This document shows, piece by piece, positions 34,602 through 47,440 of a stretch of 64,000 nt of DNA (its first letter is position 1; each line of letters opens with the position of its first letter). The notes below the pieces were generated by a model that saw nothing but the letters and a program-made list of their open reading frames with translations, did not search any database and was not told where the DNA came from. The position numbers and the translations under genes were made by a program. Where the stretch lies: assembly GCA_003415625.1 (NCBI GenBank), contig PYIU01000009.1, positions 3,348,001 through 3,412,000 of the forward strand. The letters are read 5' to 3'. Origin of the DNA: Aquanectria penicillioides. Lineage: Eukaryota; Ascomycota; Sordariomycetes; Hypocreales; Nectriaceae.

Positions 34602-36359
34602 CTAATGAAGACTGATCTTCTCGTGCTGTGCAACGTCCCGTAGGATGTGCCATCCCACTTTCGTCGCGGGATCCTGAAGGTCCCTCATCTTCCATAGGTC
34701 CACAATGATATGCCTCGCCTTCTCGATGTATCGCATCCTCCGAGTGCGCTGCAACGAGTCAAGCTTCTCAAGCACAAACGCCCGTTCGGCGTCACACTCT
34801 GGGCGGATCCCCAATGTGGCCACCATGAAGAGGGGCCAGAGTATCTTATTTGTTTGAGCTGGGAGCCTTGCGACCAGGGCAAGAATGCAGATGGAAAGTT
34901 TCGATATAAGCGGGTCGTACGGACCAAGGTGGTCGATTCGGGAATAGAAATGAAGTAGACCCGTGAGTCTCTTGGCTTCCAGGACAAGCATCACTTCTGG
35001 AATGTCTAATTTTTCATTGAAAACGTCATAAGGAGGCTTCCATGCGTAGAGCTGTCTTTCGAAGCAATTCCGACGTTGTTCCAGCTCAGAAAGAAGCGTA
35101 GGATCAGGACAAGACTCATTATAATAAACAGACAGGTCGGAAGCCAAGGTGTTTATGTCATATAGAATCTGTAGAAATTCTGTACCGCAGCCACTGAGGG
35201 TCTGGAGGTTTGAGTCGTCACACATGGTTGTGATGGGACCGTTGTGTCGAACGGATGACGAAGCATCCCAGGCGGTATGGGCATAGACTTCGTGAACAAC
35301 AATGTACCCGCCCACGAAGTTGAACAGGGCTTCGACTTCTGGGTCTGGGGTATCGCACTCCTCACGATACCTTTGAATGAGAGAGCGAGCAAAGTTGGAA
35401 TGCATTATCCAAGACGAGGAGCAACCGCTCAGTATCTATCATGGTCTAAGTGTGAGCATTTGGAGATGATTGAGCCAAGTGGGTTGGGCAGTTGACTCAC
35501 ATCTAGAAACATCAAGGCCATGACTGTTGCTAAAATCGGTGCGGCCGATGAAGCCTTGAAAGCACCGCCCTCGAGCTTCGAAGTCTCGAGGCGGAGACTC
35601 CGCAGGACTCGATGACGATAATCCCCGAGGCAGGGATGAAAGCTTTTGTCACCAAGAATGTAGAGCTGGTTGGCCGATATGGCCATGATGGCGTGGAACA
35701 GGGGCGATGCAGTACCAGTGGAGGCAGCGATTTTGAGAATGACGTCTTGATAGGGGTTGACGTCGGGGTTGACAACACAAGTAGGGGCAATGGATTCATG
35801 AAAGTAGGACCAGAGCCTGGATTGAACCGGAGAGAGCTTCAAGGGGGAGAGCCATAGGGTGATGGTTTGTGGAAAGGGAATCACCGAATTTGTGTCTTCT
35901 AAGGCGGCATCGGACCAGGGTAGAAGTGGTGCGGATGTGGTGATGAACTCATCATCGAGTGTCAGGTCCTCTGAGCCGGAGTCGGAGAGTGGCAAATGGC
36001 CTGGTGACAGCTCAAAATCATCACACGAGACGTCAAGAAACATCCACTTCTCAGTGTAGCAGGTCGAGATGGCATCTTCATCAGCGTTGAGCGAGGGCCG
36101 GGGATCCGCAACTACAACGCCCTGCCACCTCAAGATCCTGTCGTAGCTGCAGGCGAACCCTAGCGTCTGACAGGGCCGGCAGATGGGCTTCTCCTCTGTG
36201 CGGCAACACGGTTAGCAAGCGAGATCTGCGCGATTGGCACGTGTGGGCATGCGAGAAGAGACGAGACGGACCCGAACACTTCACCCTGCGTTTCCGGCAC
36301 TTGTTGCACCCTGACCGGGTCCTCATTTCAGGGCCTCTGTGTCGTTTCTGGGCCCGCAT
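34602..36359 (-). CDS. Zn2Cys6 fungal transcription factor
   Basis: Exons 36359-36272, 36195-35501 and 35435-34602 give 538 residues. The binuclear zinc cluster is CNKCRKRRVKCSEEKPIC, followed by RPCQTLGFAC, spanning intron 1 (residues about 17-44), with basic residues as in DNA-contacting members. The C-terminal 400 residues are the helical effector region of the Fungal_trans_2 type (FHAIMAISANQLYILG; ALMFLD then ILSGCSSSWIMH across intron 2; HEVYAHTAWDASSS). An acidic stretch at residues about 90-130 could activate. It is divergent from the FAD amine oxidase gene with 904 bp between start codons, so it is the obvious candidate regulator of that gene and the following permease/oxoprolinase pair (inference). 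Confidence 0.92.
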
Positions 36360-37263
36360 GGTGACGACGAATGAAGCAAGATGGCCCTGGATCTCGTGCT
36401 AGATCTCGTGCTGTTTGCTTACGCGTTTACATCAAGACTTGGCGGTACAGAGCCACAGTCACATCCCACATAACAAGGCGAAGGGAGGAGGTGATGGTGA
36501 CAAGTTCAGGATGCGGAGGTGTAGCCAGTCTCGTGGCTGGTATTGATAAGGATGGAGCCCACTAACCGCCATGGCCATGACAGCTTTACAGCGAGTGGAA
36601 TCCTGGTATCATCTCTGGAGAAATTAGCGTTGGAGGATTCAAATTGCACTAAACCCGGTGGTCGAGACCCACGTGAGGAGATACTAAGGAGCTCAATAAG
36701 CCCTTGAAAGCGTCCCCTGGTCGGCTTATCGCGGGGAAGCCATCCATCCACTGACTCGAGCGCGAGCGGCAATTGGTGGGGTAGATAGTAGAGTGGAGGG
36801 AGATGACGAGATAACAGCTGTGGCTCAAGGACCAGTCAACCGTTTGCCAGGGGAATAGTCCGTAAACCTGGCTCAAAGGGCAGTCAATGAAATGCCAGTG
36901 GGAGCAGTCGTTTCGACCTGCCCCGGGATGCAGCAGAAACGGCACTAATTTAGAGATTGGGCTTCTGCCATCACCACCATCGTGAACTCTTCCGTTCCGA
37001 TCTTCGGACCCGGGGTGGCTCTCAGCAACGCAACGAGTGGAACATCAGCGGGCCAATTGACGGCGTGCGATGCCGTGCATGAAGCAGAAGCGTGACAATC
37101 CAAGTCAATTGTGCCCGTAACTTCATTCACGAAGCCGTGGCTGAGGGCAAATAAATCGCACCCAACTCTCCGACTTTCTCGTGTGCTGCTTCGCCATATC
37201 ACCTCCATCCAGACGAGCAAGACTCCAGTGAGTCCAGTCCGTCACTAGCCCGCCCGCAGCATC
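36360..37263. promoter_or_regulatory. Bidirectional promoter, Zn2Cys6 regulator / FAD amine oxidase
   Basis: 904 bp between two divergent start codons with no intervening gene. It includes CGG-containing stretches (for example near 36510 and 37050) that could serve Zn2Cys6 proteins, but no unambiguous inverted CGG pair could be fixed by eye. Confidence 0.4.
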
Positions 37264-38603
37264 ATGTCTTCAAACCAGCGCATCCTCATCATCGGCGGAG
37301 GGACTTTTGGCCTCTCGTCCGCCTACCATCTCGCCAAAGCCGGCTTTGGCAACGTCACCGTCCTGGACAAGTCCGAGTTCCTCCCGTCGGCAGATTCTGC
37401 CGGTACCGACTACAACAAGATTATTCGCGCCGAGTATGAGGATCCATGGTATGCAGAGTTATCTCTGGTAAATCACCAACCCGTTTTCCTTATCTTTTTT
37501 TTCATTCTTTTTTTTCACCGTTGATCATTTCCCAACTAACAGTGTTTCCTTGCTGCTAGGATGCCATCAAGCAGTGGCAGGAGAACCCTCTCTTCGCGCC
37601 CTACTATCACCAGGTCGGCTACCTGCTCGCGACCTCTCAATCCGCGCCTGAAAAGGCCAAGAAGACTCTGGCAAAATCCCTGGCCTCAATCTCCAAGCAC
37701 CCGGCCTGGGCAGGCAAAATCACCCCCATCAACACGCGCCAGGACATTCTCAACGTCGCTCCCGCATTTGACGGCCCAATGCAATGGCGGGGCTACTTCA
37801 ATAAGCTGGCCGGATACGCACACGCGGGAGATGCACAACACGCCGTCTACGCCGCGTGCTGCGAGCTGGGAGTTTCATTTGGCCTCGGGGACGCAGTAAG
37901 GAAGCTCGTTTGGGAAGGCGACCGATGCGTTGGAGCCTTGACTGAATCCGAGAAGCTCTACGGCGCCGATGTTGTGGTTGTGACGCTGGGCGCTGAAGTC
38001 GCACGCCTCGTCCCCGAAGTCGGCTCCCAAGTGTCAGCAAAGGGATTCAGCGTCGCCCACGTCCAGCTGACCCCTGAAGAGGCCGCTAAGTTGCGTGGCA
38101 TTCCTGTCACATACGCCCGGGATATCGGTTTCTTCTTCGAGCCCGATCCGCGAACCCATATTCTCAAGCTCTGCCCGGCCGGAGCTGGCATCGTCAACAA
38201 GCAAGGTGGCGGCGTGTCATTACCGCCCGCCGACTCCTCGTTTATTCCTCCGCATGACGAGGAGCTCACCAGGCGCTTGCTGCGCGAGACTCTTCCCTCG
38301 TTAGCAGATCGCCCCCTCATTCAGAAGAAGATCTGCTGGTTGGCTGATACCAATGACTCCGACTACCTGATCGATTATCTTCCCGGAAAAAAGGGTGTGA
38401 TTGTAGTGACTGGGGACTCAGGACATGCCTACAAGATGTTTCCTGTGGCCGGAAACTGGATCAAGCGGGTAATTGAGGAGGGAGCCCAGGCCGTGGCAAG
38501 GTGGAAATGGAAGCCTGGCCGAGGTCTCGATAGCGACGTCAGTTGGAGAGTTGGTCAGCTTTACGACCTGGCTGAAGCTCCAAAAACCCTTGCAAAGCTG
38601 TAA
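37264..38603 (+). CDS. FAD-dependent amine oxidase (DAO family; sarcosine/fructosyl-amino-acid oxidase-like)
   Basis: Exons 37264-37467 and 37560-38603 (92-nt intron) give 415 residues. N-terminal dinucleotide fold ILIIGGGTFGLSSAYHLA. The substrate domain contains GYLLATSQSAPEKAK and QWRGYFNKLAGYAHAGDA; the C-terminal flavin-contacting region has KKICWLADTNDSDYLIDYLP and VVTGDSGHAYKMFPVAG. The Cys of ICWLADT occupies the place where amadoriases and monomeric sarcosine oxidases attach FAD. These enzymes oxidise secondary amines (sarcosine, pipecolate, saccharopine or glycated amino acids) to an imine plus H2O2. No secretion signal; the C-terminus (LAKL) loosely resembles, but is not clearly, a peroxisomal PTS1 tripeptide. 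Exact substrate unknown. Confidence 0.9.
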
Positions 38604-38937
38604 ATCACAAGTTGGCATATTAGCCTAGAAGGTTATACCGTAGCAGACTACTGAAATTGAGCAGAGCGAAGTAAACAAATTTAACACTCTTAAGTATTGA
38701 TGACCTTTGACTTCAATACTGCATAGGTATTTGTAAACCAGGCTGAAACTTGACATGTGTTTGGCCTGGGGCCTCTTTCAATATCTGAATGTTCACCACC
38801 ATTACCTCAAGCGAAGGTTCCGTAATTGCCAAGTCAATCCTGATTCTATTTGCGGGCAGACTACAAACTTCATCGGCTTTAGCCAGGCTATGCATAGATA
38901 CCCCGATTCTACCAACCCGCTCATTCAAAGACCCATC
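38604..38937. other. Short convergent intergenic region
   Basis: 334 bp between the 3' ends of the oxidase and the permease; presumably both 3' UTRs. No gene. Confidence 0.5.
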
Positions 38938-40697
38938 TCAATGCGTATATCTGAAAGATTCTCTCTGCTCCTTGTCTGTTGCATCTCCAAATCCCTCGCC
39001 TATCCATTCGCGGACATGCTCCGGCTTGCCAAACTCACGATCACGCTTACGGTTCTCAATCGAGCTAACAGCCAAGTAGCTGAGAGACAGAAGAATACCA
39101 GCACAGAAGCAGCATAGCATGGCAATAACTCCACCAGTATACGCGGGCGCTTGCTTGGCGCGGAAGGTTTGGGGACCAATAAGGTTGCCAGCGGCATATC
39201 CAAAGTTGACAATGGCAAAGGTAACAGCCTTCTTGGTCTGACCGGCTGTGTTGGCCTGCGGCAGCGAAATGAAGACCACGTATGGGGCTAAAGAAAGATT
39301 AGCATCGTTGATTCAGATCCATAAATATATGTAGCAACAACTTACGCCAGTAAAGGTACATCAGATAAAGCCCAAACATCTGTACACCCGTCCACGATCT
39401 TGGGAGAGCATAGACAAGAGATGTTCCAATGAGAGGTAGCAGGAGCGCGATGGCTGCCACAATGGTTCGGCGGTTCTTCCACCTTGACGCTAGGTAGCTA
39501 AAGACCCAAGCACCGAAAGTTGCGAAGACACCAAAAGGCATCGTCAGCAGACTCGATTGCAGGGCGGTGAAGCCCAAGTTCTTGATGATGATGGAACCAA
39601 AAGTCAAGAGACCACCGTTGGGGATGTTGACGGCAATATTGTAGAAGAAAACGATCCAGACCTTGAAATCTAGGAGTGCCTCAAGTGCTTGGTCCCATTT
39701 CCACGCATTGTGCTTCTCAGAAATACCGGTTCGATTCTCAGCCAAGCGGCCCGTAGCGTAGTACTTTTCTTCATCAGCGAGGAACTTTGCATTCATGGGG
39801 TTATCGGGGAGCAAGAAAAAGAGGACGGTCGACCACAAGACATTGATAGTGCCTGTGATAAGGTATAGATATTGCCATCGTGCAAGCGGTGCACTCTCCG
39901 GGATACGACCGACAATCCAGGAGAAGAGGCCGACAAAGATGGACGAGAAGTAGGCAAACATGACTTTCGAAGTTAGCACCATGTTTCTAATTAGGGTGGG
40001 ATTTCGTGTCACTCACTCGCATTTCGTGGGGGCTGCTCAGACTTGTTGTAGAAGGATTGCACAAGGACAGTCAAGCTTGGGAAGATTACGGCCTCGACAA
40101 AGCCGAGAAGAAAGCGCAGAGCCATGAATGCGGACCAACTGTGACAGACCGCATACAGCATGGTAATAGCAGACCAGGTAAAACTTCCGTAGCAGAGAAG
40201 TCTGCCAGGAGGTACGCGTTGCAGAACATAGGGGGTTGCAAAGAGGCCGGTGAGTTGCTAGAAACACAATAGGTCAGCTAGATGTGATGAAAATACGCAC
40301 GGAAGAAAAATACATACGCCGACAGACAAGATACTGCCTAGCCAACTGTATTCTGTACCACTCAAGTGGTTGTCCTCAAGAAAGTCGTAGAGTGCAGCAG
40401 TGGAGAGCTGCACTTTGTCGACAGCTGCTAATGTGGTCGTCATGAGGCCCTAGTCTTCGTTAATATCGTGATTCTTTGCGAAATGGTCCATAAATCACCC
40501 ACCAGCGGAATGAGCCAAGTGTCAATCTTTCTCTTGATCCTCTTCTCAATCTCGGGTGTCATAGGAGGATAGTCCTGATGAGCAGCTAGAAACTTGGCCG
40601 CATCACCTTCTGGCTCCACATGCCCGATTTTTACATCAGCGTTTTCGCCCTTGGGGTTGGACGGGACACGCTCGAGGTCCTTGAGATCATGAGACAT
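38938..40697 (-). CDS. MFS permease of the Dal5 allantoate/anion:cation symporter family
   Basis: Exons 40697-40503, 40449-40318, 40257-40017, 39963-39346 and 39287-38938 give 511 residues. The N-terminal 60 residues are polar, with EKRIKRKIDTWLIPL just before helix 1, as in Dal5-type carriers. Further marks are LSGTEYSWLGSILSVGQLTG, the RFLLGFVEAVIFPSL helix and the late loop LPQANTAGQTKKAVTFAIVN, the ACS-family signature region. About 12 membrane helices are visible. Family members import organic acids such as allantoate, nicotinate or small peptides with protons. It is convergent to the amine oxidase and divergent from the oxoprolinase, which suggests that it imports their substrate. Confidence 0.93.
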
Positions 40698-41721
40698 GGT
40701 AGTAAACGCCGAGCTCCTGATGCAATCTCAGGTAGAATGATGGAGGGAGAGATTGATATGCACGAGTGCGTATTTCGTGCGTGTGGATGCCGTTGCAAGG
40801 AGGATGAGTGCAACGTCGTGGGAACTCAAACCGGTCCCAAAACCAGCCCGACGAGTTTTATAACTTAGACTTCCGGTATCTCCCCTCAACCATCCTATCT
40901 CGAGATCAGGACATTTGCGCACAGCTTCAACGCGGGGGATACAAGGTTCATGGCACGCACTCGATAGCCTGGACCCCGGAAAAGAAGAAGTGAGAAGTTA
41001 CCAATGCTACTAGATACGCAGCCGCTCGACACCCGCTATATTATCGGCTGCCGTCCCCGACATGGCCTGGTCGATGGACGAGACGCCATCCCAAAGAGAG
41101 CTACCCTGCTTCGATGAGGCGTCTTGATTGGCTCGTCCTCCACATCCACAAGGGCTTCAAGTGGGCCGGGCAGGTCGTAACGACGAGAGCCTGGATCGAG
41201 ATGTACAGAATCAGGGTGGAACCAGTTGCCCCACGCACTGATATGGCCTGCAGACAGAGGCAGGTCGAAACGACTGCTCTGCTCATGCCACTAGTCAGCG
41301 TGGTTTGCCACTCGTGGTGTTTGCGTGCCGCTCCCTTTCGGGCCAAGCTTGACGCCATCTTGGCTGCACCCCGCAAATGCTGCTGGCCTCCACAGGCAAT
41401 AGCCATAGATAGTGCGAGATTGTCGTAGATATGCTCGATTAAATCCATTATCAGCATTCTCTAGCCCACATCACAATGCAGGCCGAAACGATTGCCCTAT
41501 CCGCTCTGTGTGATATGGATTACCCGAGGCCAAACGTCACCGTCCGAGAACGGCCCTGATGCTCCATAGGCGCATCTCCTCGAGTATTTTGAAGATATAT
41601 TGGCATCGAACTTCCTCTTACCAAATGGCCTCGTAAAATCAAGCGCCGTTGGGTCGTCATATGCTGAGGCGGCCTCAAATTTGTCAGATATTTGCCTTTC
41701 CCCTCGGACCGCATCGTGGCC
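40698..41721. promoter_or_regulatory. Bidirectional promoter, permease / oxoprolinase
   Basis: 1.0 kb between divergent start codons of the Dal5-like permease and the oxoprolinase. GATA cores occur (for example near 40736 and 41040) that could serve nitrogen regulators, but the sequence alone does not prove it. No intervening gene seen; short open frames at 41101-41457 on both strands are unconvincing. Confidence 0.35.
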
Positions 41722-44700
41722 ATGACCGTGCCATCATTGACGCCCCTGCCCCCCAAGGGCATCAAGTTCGCTATTGGTAGGCCCCCGTAGAACATACAAG
41801 GGTGCGAGCTATGGGTAGACCGGGCACTAACCGTGTTACCGAATACAGACCGCGGCGGCACCTTCACGGACGTCTGGGCGTCCATTCCAGGTCAACCAGA
41901 TGTAGTCACCAAGCTACTATCGGTCAACAAGGAGCAGTACGCCGACGCACCCTCGGAAGGTATTCGCCAAGTCCTCGAGAAGGTCAGCGGTCGATGCATT
42001 CCCCGAGGTGCTCCCATTCCCAAAGACCTCATCCACTCCATCCGCATGGGAACCACAGTTGCGACCAACGGTTAGTATTAGTATTGCACTTGTCTATTGA
42101 ATCTAATGATCCGCTGACACTTTTTCTCATCAGCTCTTCTGGAACGAAAGGGAACTCGCCATGCCTTCATCGTCACCCAGGGCTTTCGTGATTTGCTGGA
42201 CATTGGCTATCAGTCCCGCCCAAAGCTTTTCGAATTAGGTATTAAGAAGCCCCAGCTCTTGTATGACCAAGTAGTTGAAATTTCGGAACGTATTACCGTC
42301 GAGGATTTTGAAGAGAACCCAGATGGCAACAATGCCAAGCTTGAAGAGGTCCCAGGAGTCCTCCTCCGAGGCACAACAGGAGACATGCTTCGAATCATCA
42401 GGCCTCTGGATGAAGTTGAAGTCCGAGCTAAGTTGGCTTTGGTGAAAGAGTCCGGAATTACCGCTCTTGCAATCTGCCTTGCCCACTCTTACCTCTACCC
42501 GACTCACGAAGACCGAATTGCCGAGATCGCCACGGAAATGGGGTTTAATCACGTCTCCACTTCGTCCAGCGTTGGTGCCAAGATGATCAAGATGATCTCG
42601 CGTGGAAGCTCCGCGTCAGTTGATGCATACTTAACGCCAGAAATTGTCAAATACATTGATGGCTTCTCCAAGGTCTTTGTGGATGGCAACCTGGATGGAG
42701 TTGCCTGCGAATTTATGCAGAGCGATGGTGGCCTAGTGTCCCACAAGAGCTTCCGAGGTCTACAAGGTGTCCTCAGTGGCCCCGCTGGCGAGTAAAGCTT
42801 TCTCCCTCGAAGCGTGCACAATGATTGACTCCCTGAGTAGGCGGTGTAGTTGGCTATGCGCGAACATCTTACGATGGCAAGTCGCCGGTTGTGGGCTTCG
42901 ATATGGGAGGTACCTCGACTGACGTCAGTCGATTTGGTGGTTCTTTCGAGCACGTTTTTGAGACAACGACTGCTGGCGTCTCTATTCAAACGCCCCAGCT
43001 AGATATTAATACCGTTGCAAGCGGGGGTGGCAGTATTTTATTCTGGAGCAACGGCATGTTTAAAGTTGGCCCTGAGGTATAATCACTTGCTCTCTCTCAA
43101 ATTTCGTCGGGCAATGCGTCTAACTTGTGAACAGAGTGCCGGCGCATCTCCAGGACCTGCCTCCTACCGCAAAGGGGGTCCATTGACGGTGACGGATGCC
43201 AACCTATTGTAAGTTGATCTCTTTGGTGCTGTGTCATACAATCACATGAAAAACCCAGTTCTGATATCACTTAGCCTTGGCCGCCTTATGCCCAAGTTCT
43301 TCCCTGCCATCTTCGGCCCTGACGAGAACCTACCGCTCGATCGAGAGATTGTCACTCGAAAGTTTGAGGAGTTGACCAAAACCATTGTTGCAGACTCCGG
43401 AAAGGCCATGACTCCCCTTGAGGTTGCTCATGGCTTCATCGACGTTGCTAATGAATCCATGTGCCGACCAATCCGTGCTCTGACAGAGGCTCGTGGATTC
43501 GAGACTTCGGAACACGTTCTGTCGAGTTTCGGAGGTGCTGGTGGGCAGCACGCCTGTGAGATTGCTTCAAAGTTGGGCATCAAGAGAGTGGTCATTCACA
43601 AGTACTCGAGTATCTTGTCAGCCTACGGCATGGCTCTGGCAGAGGTTGTCCAAGAAGCACAGGAACCTAGCTCTGAGACACTATCCGAAGCCAGCTTGCC
43701 CCGCGTGTTGACGAGGTTCAAGTTCCTACAGTCCCAGGTCAGAGAGAAGCTCACCGAACAGCACATATCTGAAGACGCGATGAGCTATGAACCTTACTTA
43801 AATCTCCGATACCAAGGCACAGACACCAACTTCATGATCCAAAAGCCCGAAGATGGAGATTGGCGAGCGGCCTTGGAACGAGAGTATCTTCGAGAACTCT
43901 CATTTGTCTTCCCCAAGACCCGTCCCGTCCTAGTCGATGATATCCGAGTTCGCGGAGTTGGTTTGAATGGAGCCACAAGCGAGGACAACGATATTCTCGT
44001 CAAAGAACTTAGCCAGACCGAGTTTACTCACATCTCTAGTGGCGAGGCGGAAACGGCACGTAATATGTGACATATCGCCCATATTTATGACACACAGCCC
44101 TGCTAACATCTACTAGACTGAAACATACTTCAGTGGAGCAGGGCTTCAGCCAACGAATGTCTACCTCCTCTCCACACTCAAGCAGGGCGCTCTGGTAGAC
44201 GGACCCGCCATCATTATTGACAATACACAAACTATTGTGATAGTTCCCGGAGCTTGCGCTCGAGTTCTTTCTTCTCACGTTGTCATCGATCTTGAAGAAT
44301 CGGAACAGAAATCATCCACGAACGCATCTTCGCAAGAAGTTGACCCTATCAAACTCAGCATTTTCTCTCATCGCTTCATGAGTATTGCTGAGCAAATGGG
44401 TCGAACTCTACAGAAGACTAGCATCTCCATCAACATCAAAGAGCGTCTGGACTTTTCGTGTGCCATCTTTAGTCCCGATGGTGAACTGGTTGCCAATGCA
44501 CCCCATGTTCCCGTTCATCTCGGCAGCATGAGTTACGCAGTTAAGTATCAGCATAACTTGCACAAGGGAAACCTCAGGCCAGGAGACGTGCTTGTTTCAA
44601 ACCATCCTGAGGCTGGGGGAACTCACTTGCCAGGTGAGAATTCATTGTAAATGCGCCATATTCCATCTACCAATCTAAAAGGACTTAGACATCACCGTCA

Positions 44701-46183
44701 TTACTCCTGTCTTCGATGACGATGGAGAGAGCATCTGCTTTTACACAGCTTCTCGTGGACACCATCTCGACATTGGTGGTTTTGAAGGAACCTCAATGCC
44801 CCCGTGAGTATTTCTCAATGTCACAATCTCTCAAATGAAGGACTAAACGCAATGGCTTATAGGAACTCAACCCATATTTGGCAAGAGGGTGCTTCAATCA
44901 AGACATTTTTCTTGGTCAAGGACAATCATTTTGATGAAGAAGGAATCATCAAAATCCTTCTTGCTCCTGGGGATCATGTTGGCTGCAGTGGCTCGAAGCG
45001 CCTCGGGGATAACCTCTCTGATCTCAAGGCCCAAGTAGCAGCCAACCACAAGGGTAGCACTCTCATTCAAAGTCTGATGCAAGAATATAGCAAACCTGTC
45101 GTCCACTTTTATATGCGCAAGATTCAGGAAAACGCCGAATTGGCCGTTCGAACCTACCTAAAGTCTGCCTACGAGCAGTACGGCCCGGGACCGCTGCGTG
45201 CTGTGGACCATATGGACAATGGGTCTACGATGAAGGTTGCAATTTACCTCCGACCAGATGGTTCAGCTACCTTTGACTTCACAGGAACTACCTGTGAGAT
45301 GTTGTCCAACATGAACGCTCCTCCTGCCATCACCTCGTCCGCTCTCATCTACGTCTGTCGACTCCTGATCGGCACAGATATCCCCCTCAACCAGGGTTGC
45401 CTTGCACCAACTGAGGTCATCGTGCCCAAAAAGACTTTCCTCAATCCCTCATCGGATGCGGCCGTCTGCTGTGGCAATACTCTGACCTCCCAGCGGCTTG
45501 TCGATTTGCTTCTCAAGGCCTTCCGTTCTGCCGCAGCCTCTCAAGGCTGTATGAACTGCTTTGGCGTTTTCGGAGGCCAAGGAGACGATGGGGGCTTTGC
45601 ATATGGGTACGGTGAGACAATTTGCGGCGGTGAGGGAGCCGGTCCTGGTTGGCACGGTGCCAGCGGAGTCCAGGTGCACATGACCAACACCAGAACCACA
45701 GATATTGAGATTATCGAGAAACGATACCCAATCCTGATGAGAGAGTTCTCCATCAGGCTTGGAAGCGGAGGCAAAGGAACGTGGAATGGCGGATGCGGCA
45801 TTGTGCGCGACTTCGAATGTCGTGTTCCCCTCACATACTCCATCATCTCTGAGCGACGAGTCCACCAGCCATATGGAATGGAGGGCGGTGAGCCTGGTGA
45901 GTGCGGAGGGAACTTTTGGGTGAAGAAGCTCGAAGATGGTACAGACCGGTGGATCAGCATCGGCTCCCGTGGTCAAGTTGACATGCAAATTGGCGACCGC
46001 TGTGTTATCCATACACCGGGGGGAGGGGGATGGGGTCTCCCAGAACAGGAACAGTCTGAAGCTAACGATAACAGCATCCATTCGAATGGTAATGGTATTA
46101 ACGGACTAACCGAACAGGTATATTATCCTAGAGCTACGGGGAGTTTTCACGCCTTCACAGCAACTCAGCTTGCTTCTAGCTAG
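41722..46183 (+). CDS. 5-oxoprolinase / ATP-dependent hydantoinase, HyuA-HyuB fusion
   Basis: Nine exons: 41722-41776, 41849-42070, 42134-42787, 42841-43076, 43135-43208, 43275-44055, 44117-44633, 44689-44803, 44863-46183; 1324 residues, the usual eukaryotic length. The N-terminal HyuA half has [56 protein letters not shown] and [12 protein letters not shown]. The C-terminal HyuB half starts near residue 780 with [20 protein letters not shown] and includes [34 protein letters not shown] and HMTNTRTTD. Cleaves 5-oxoproline or a hydantoin ring with ATP in the cytosol. Introns starting at 42788 (GCGAGT) and 44056 (GCACGT) must use GC donors to keep frame and motifs. Substrate cannot be settled from sequence. 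Confidence 0.94.
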
Positions 46184-46244
46184 GCCTTTGATAGCACGAA
46201 GAAATGATTAAATTTGATTCGCCTCATTCATCTGTACTTTCCAT

Positions 46245-47440
46245 CTAATGGCCTGAATCTGCACAGTAGAAATGAGCAAATGCTTCAGCACAACTCAAAC
46301 CCAGATTGAACCTAGCAAATCCTGTGAACAAGTACTGCCACTCCAATAGACTCAATGTATCGCTAAATGTGCTATTGTACCGAAATAAGGCCTGGCATCG
46401 AAGGCATCTAGGAGAGATGTCAAATCCAGGGCATCTCATGGGCAAAGCCCATTCATGTTGGTGATCAAATGACATTCCCTCAGGCTGGTTATTTATCAGT
46501 TCGGCTCTGAGCTGCGCAAGTTCAATATCCCCCGCTATCATCCCAATCCTTCTAGCAGTATGGCTTTCATCAAGGATCGCGCTCCGAGTTCGGATGAGCC
46601 GAGTATTTGGCCCCGTAATCGGATTGTGCCCGCAGTGTGCGTTTCGGGAAGTGTGACTGAGTGTTTGTAGCACACCGATATCTGGCCAGCGATCATTCGA
46701 TGTTGTTATAACACATAAAGGTATGTCATTTCCTCCCCGAGGACGACCCATGCAGGCGAATGCGATGCAGGGTATGGCCGATAGTTGAAAGGCGTTCGGT
46801 TGAAGCATGGGTTGCAATTGAAGTTGACGAAAGCGCTGTTGGAGAGCGTCTGTGCATTATTTAGTCAATGGATTATGACTAGCGATAGTAATTTTGATAA
46901 CTTACTGACTGTATAAACCTGGCTGGCATCGGTGACGATGCGAAGAAGCAGCTCCACGGTCCCGTAGGCTGGGACATCCATAATATCATTGTTTGGGCCC
47001 ACCAGTGTAACTGGTCGAATGAGAGAATCAATATGTAGGTGTTGGCACAATCTCGTATCTACAAGCACCAGGGCGTTTAGAACCCATCTAAGCTCATCAG
47101 CGTAATCCAATATTCCACCCGGTAGATATGCTGCATAATAGGTGCCACGGGACTGTACTACTTGAAGACAAGCGTACAATGGAACGTAGACAAAGTAAGC
47201 TATAATTTTGATGAGCTTTCGGAAATCTTGATAAACTTCATGGCCTGCTGGAAATAGGGGACCGGCCGCAGAAATCTCATTGAAAGCGGTCAGTAGATCG
47301 GCCAGCACCAGGAAGAGCCCTTCGCAGGCTCCGTAGCAGGTAGATACCCCAGAACGGCCAGCCGCTTCAATGGCATTAAAGCAAGCGGCACGAGAGGGAC
47401 CTGCTACAGCAAATTCGCCCTGTGGACGATAGACGGGCAT
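46245..47440 (-). CDS. Unknown protein, two exons
   Basis: Exons 47440-46906 and 46849-46245 (56-nt intron, GTAAGT donor) give 379 residues from MPVYRPQGEF. The frame stays open upstream to 47506 without ATG, so an extra 5' exon is possible. N-terminal half is helical with Cys (RAACFNAIEAAGRSGVSTCY, YGACEGLFLVLADLLTAFNE); C-terminal half has HCGHNPITGP, a CLRCQAL pair and ends CADSGH. No signal peptide or certain membrane helix, though FVYVPLYACLQVV is hydrophobic. Not recognised. Convergent with the oxoprolinase, with only about 60 bp between stop codons. Confidence 0.6.

Noticed and set aside
45449..46081. 210-codon minus-strand frame inside the oxoprolinase
   Set aside because: Antisense to a strongly conserved exon, so a shadow.
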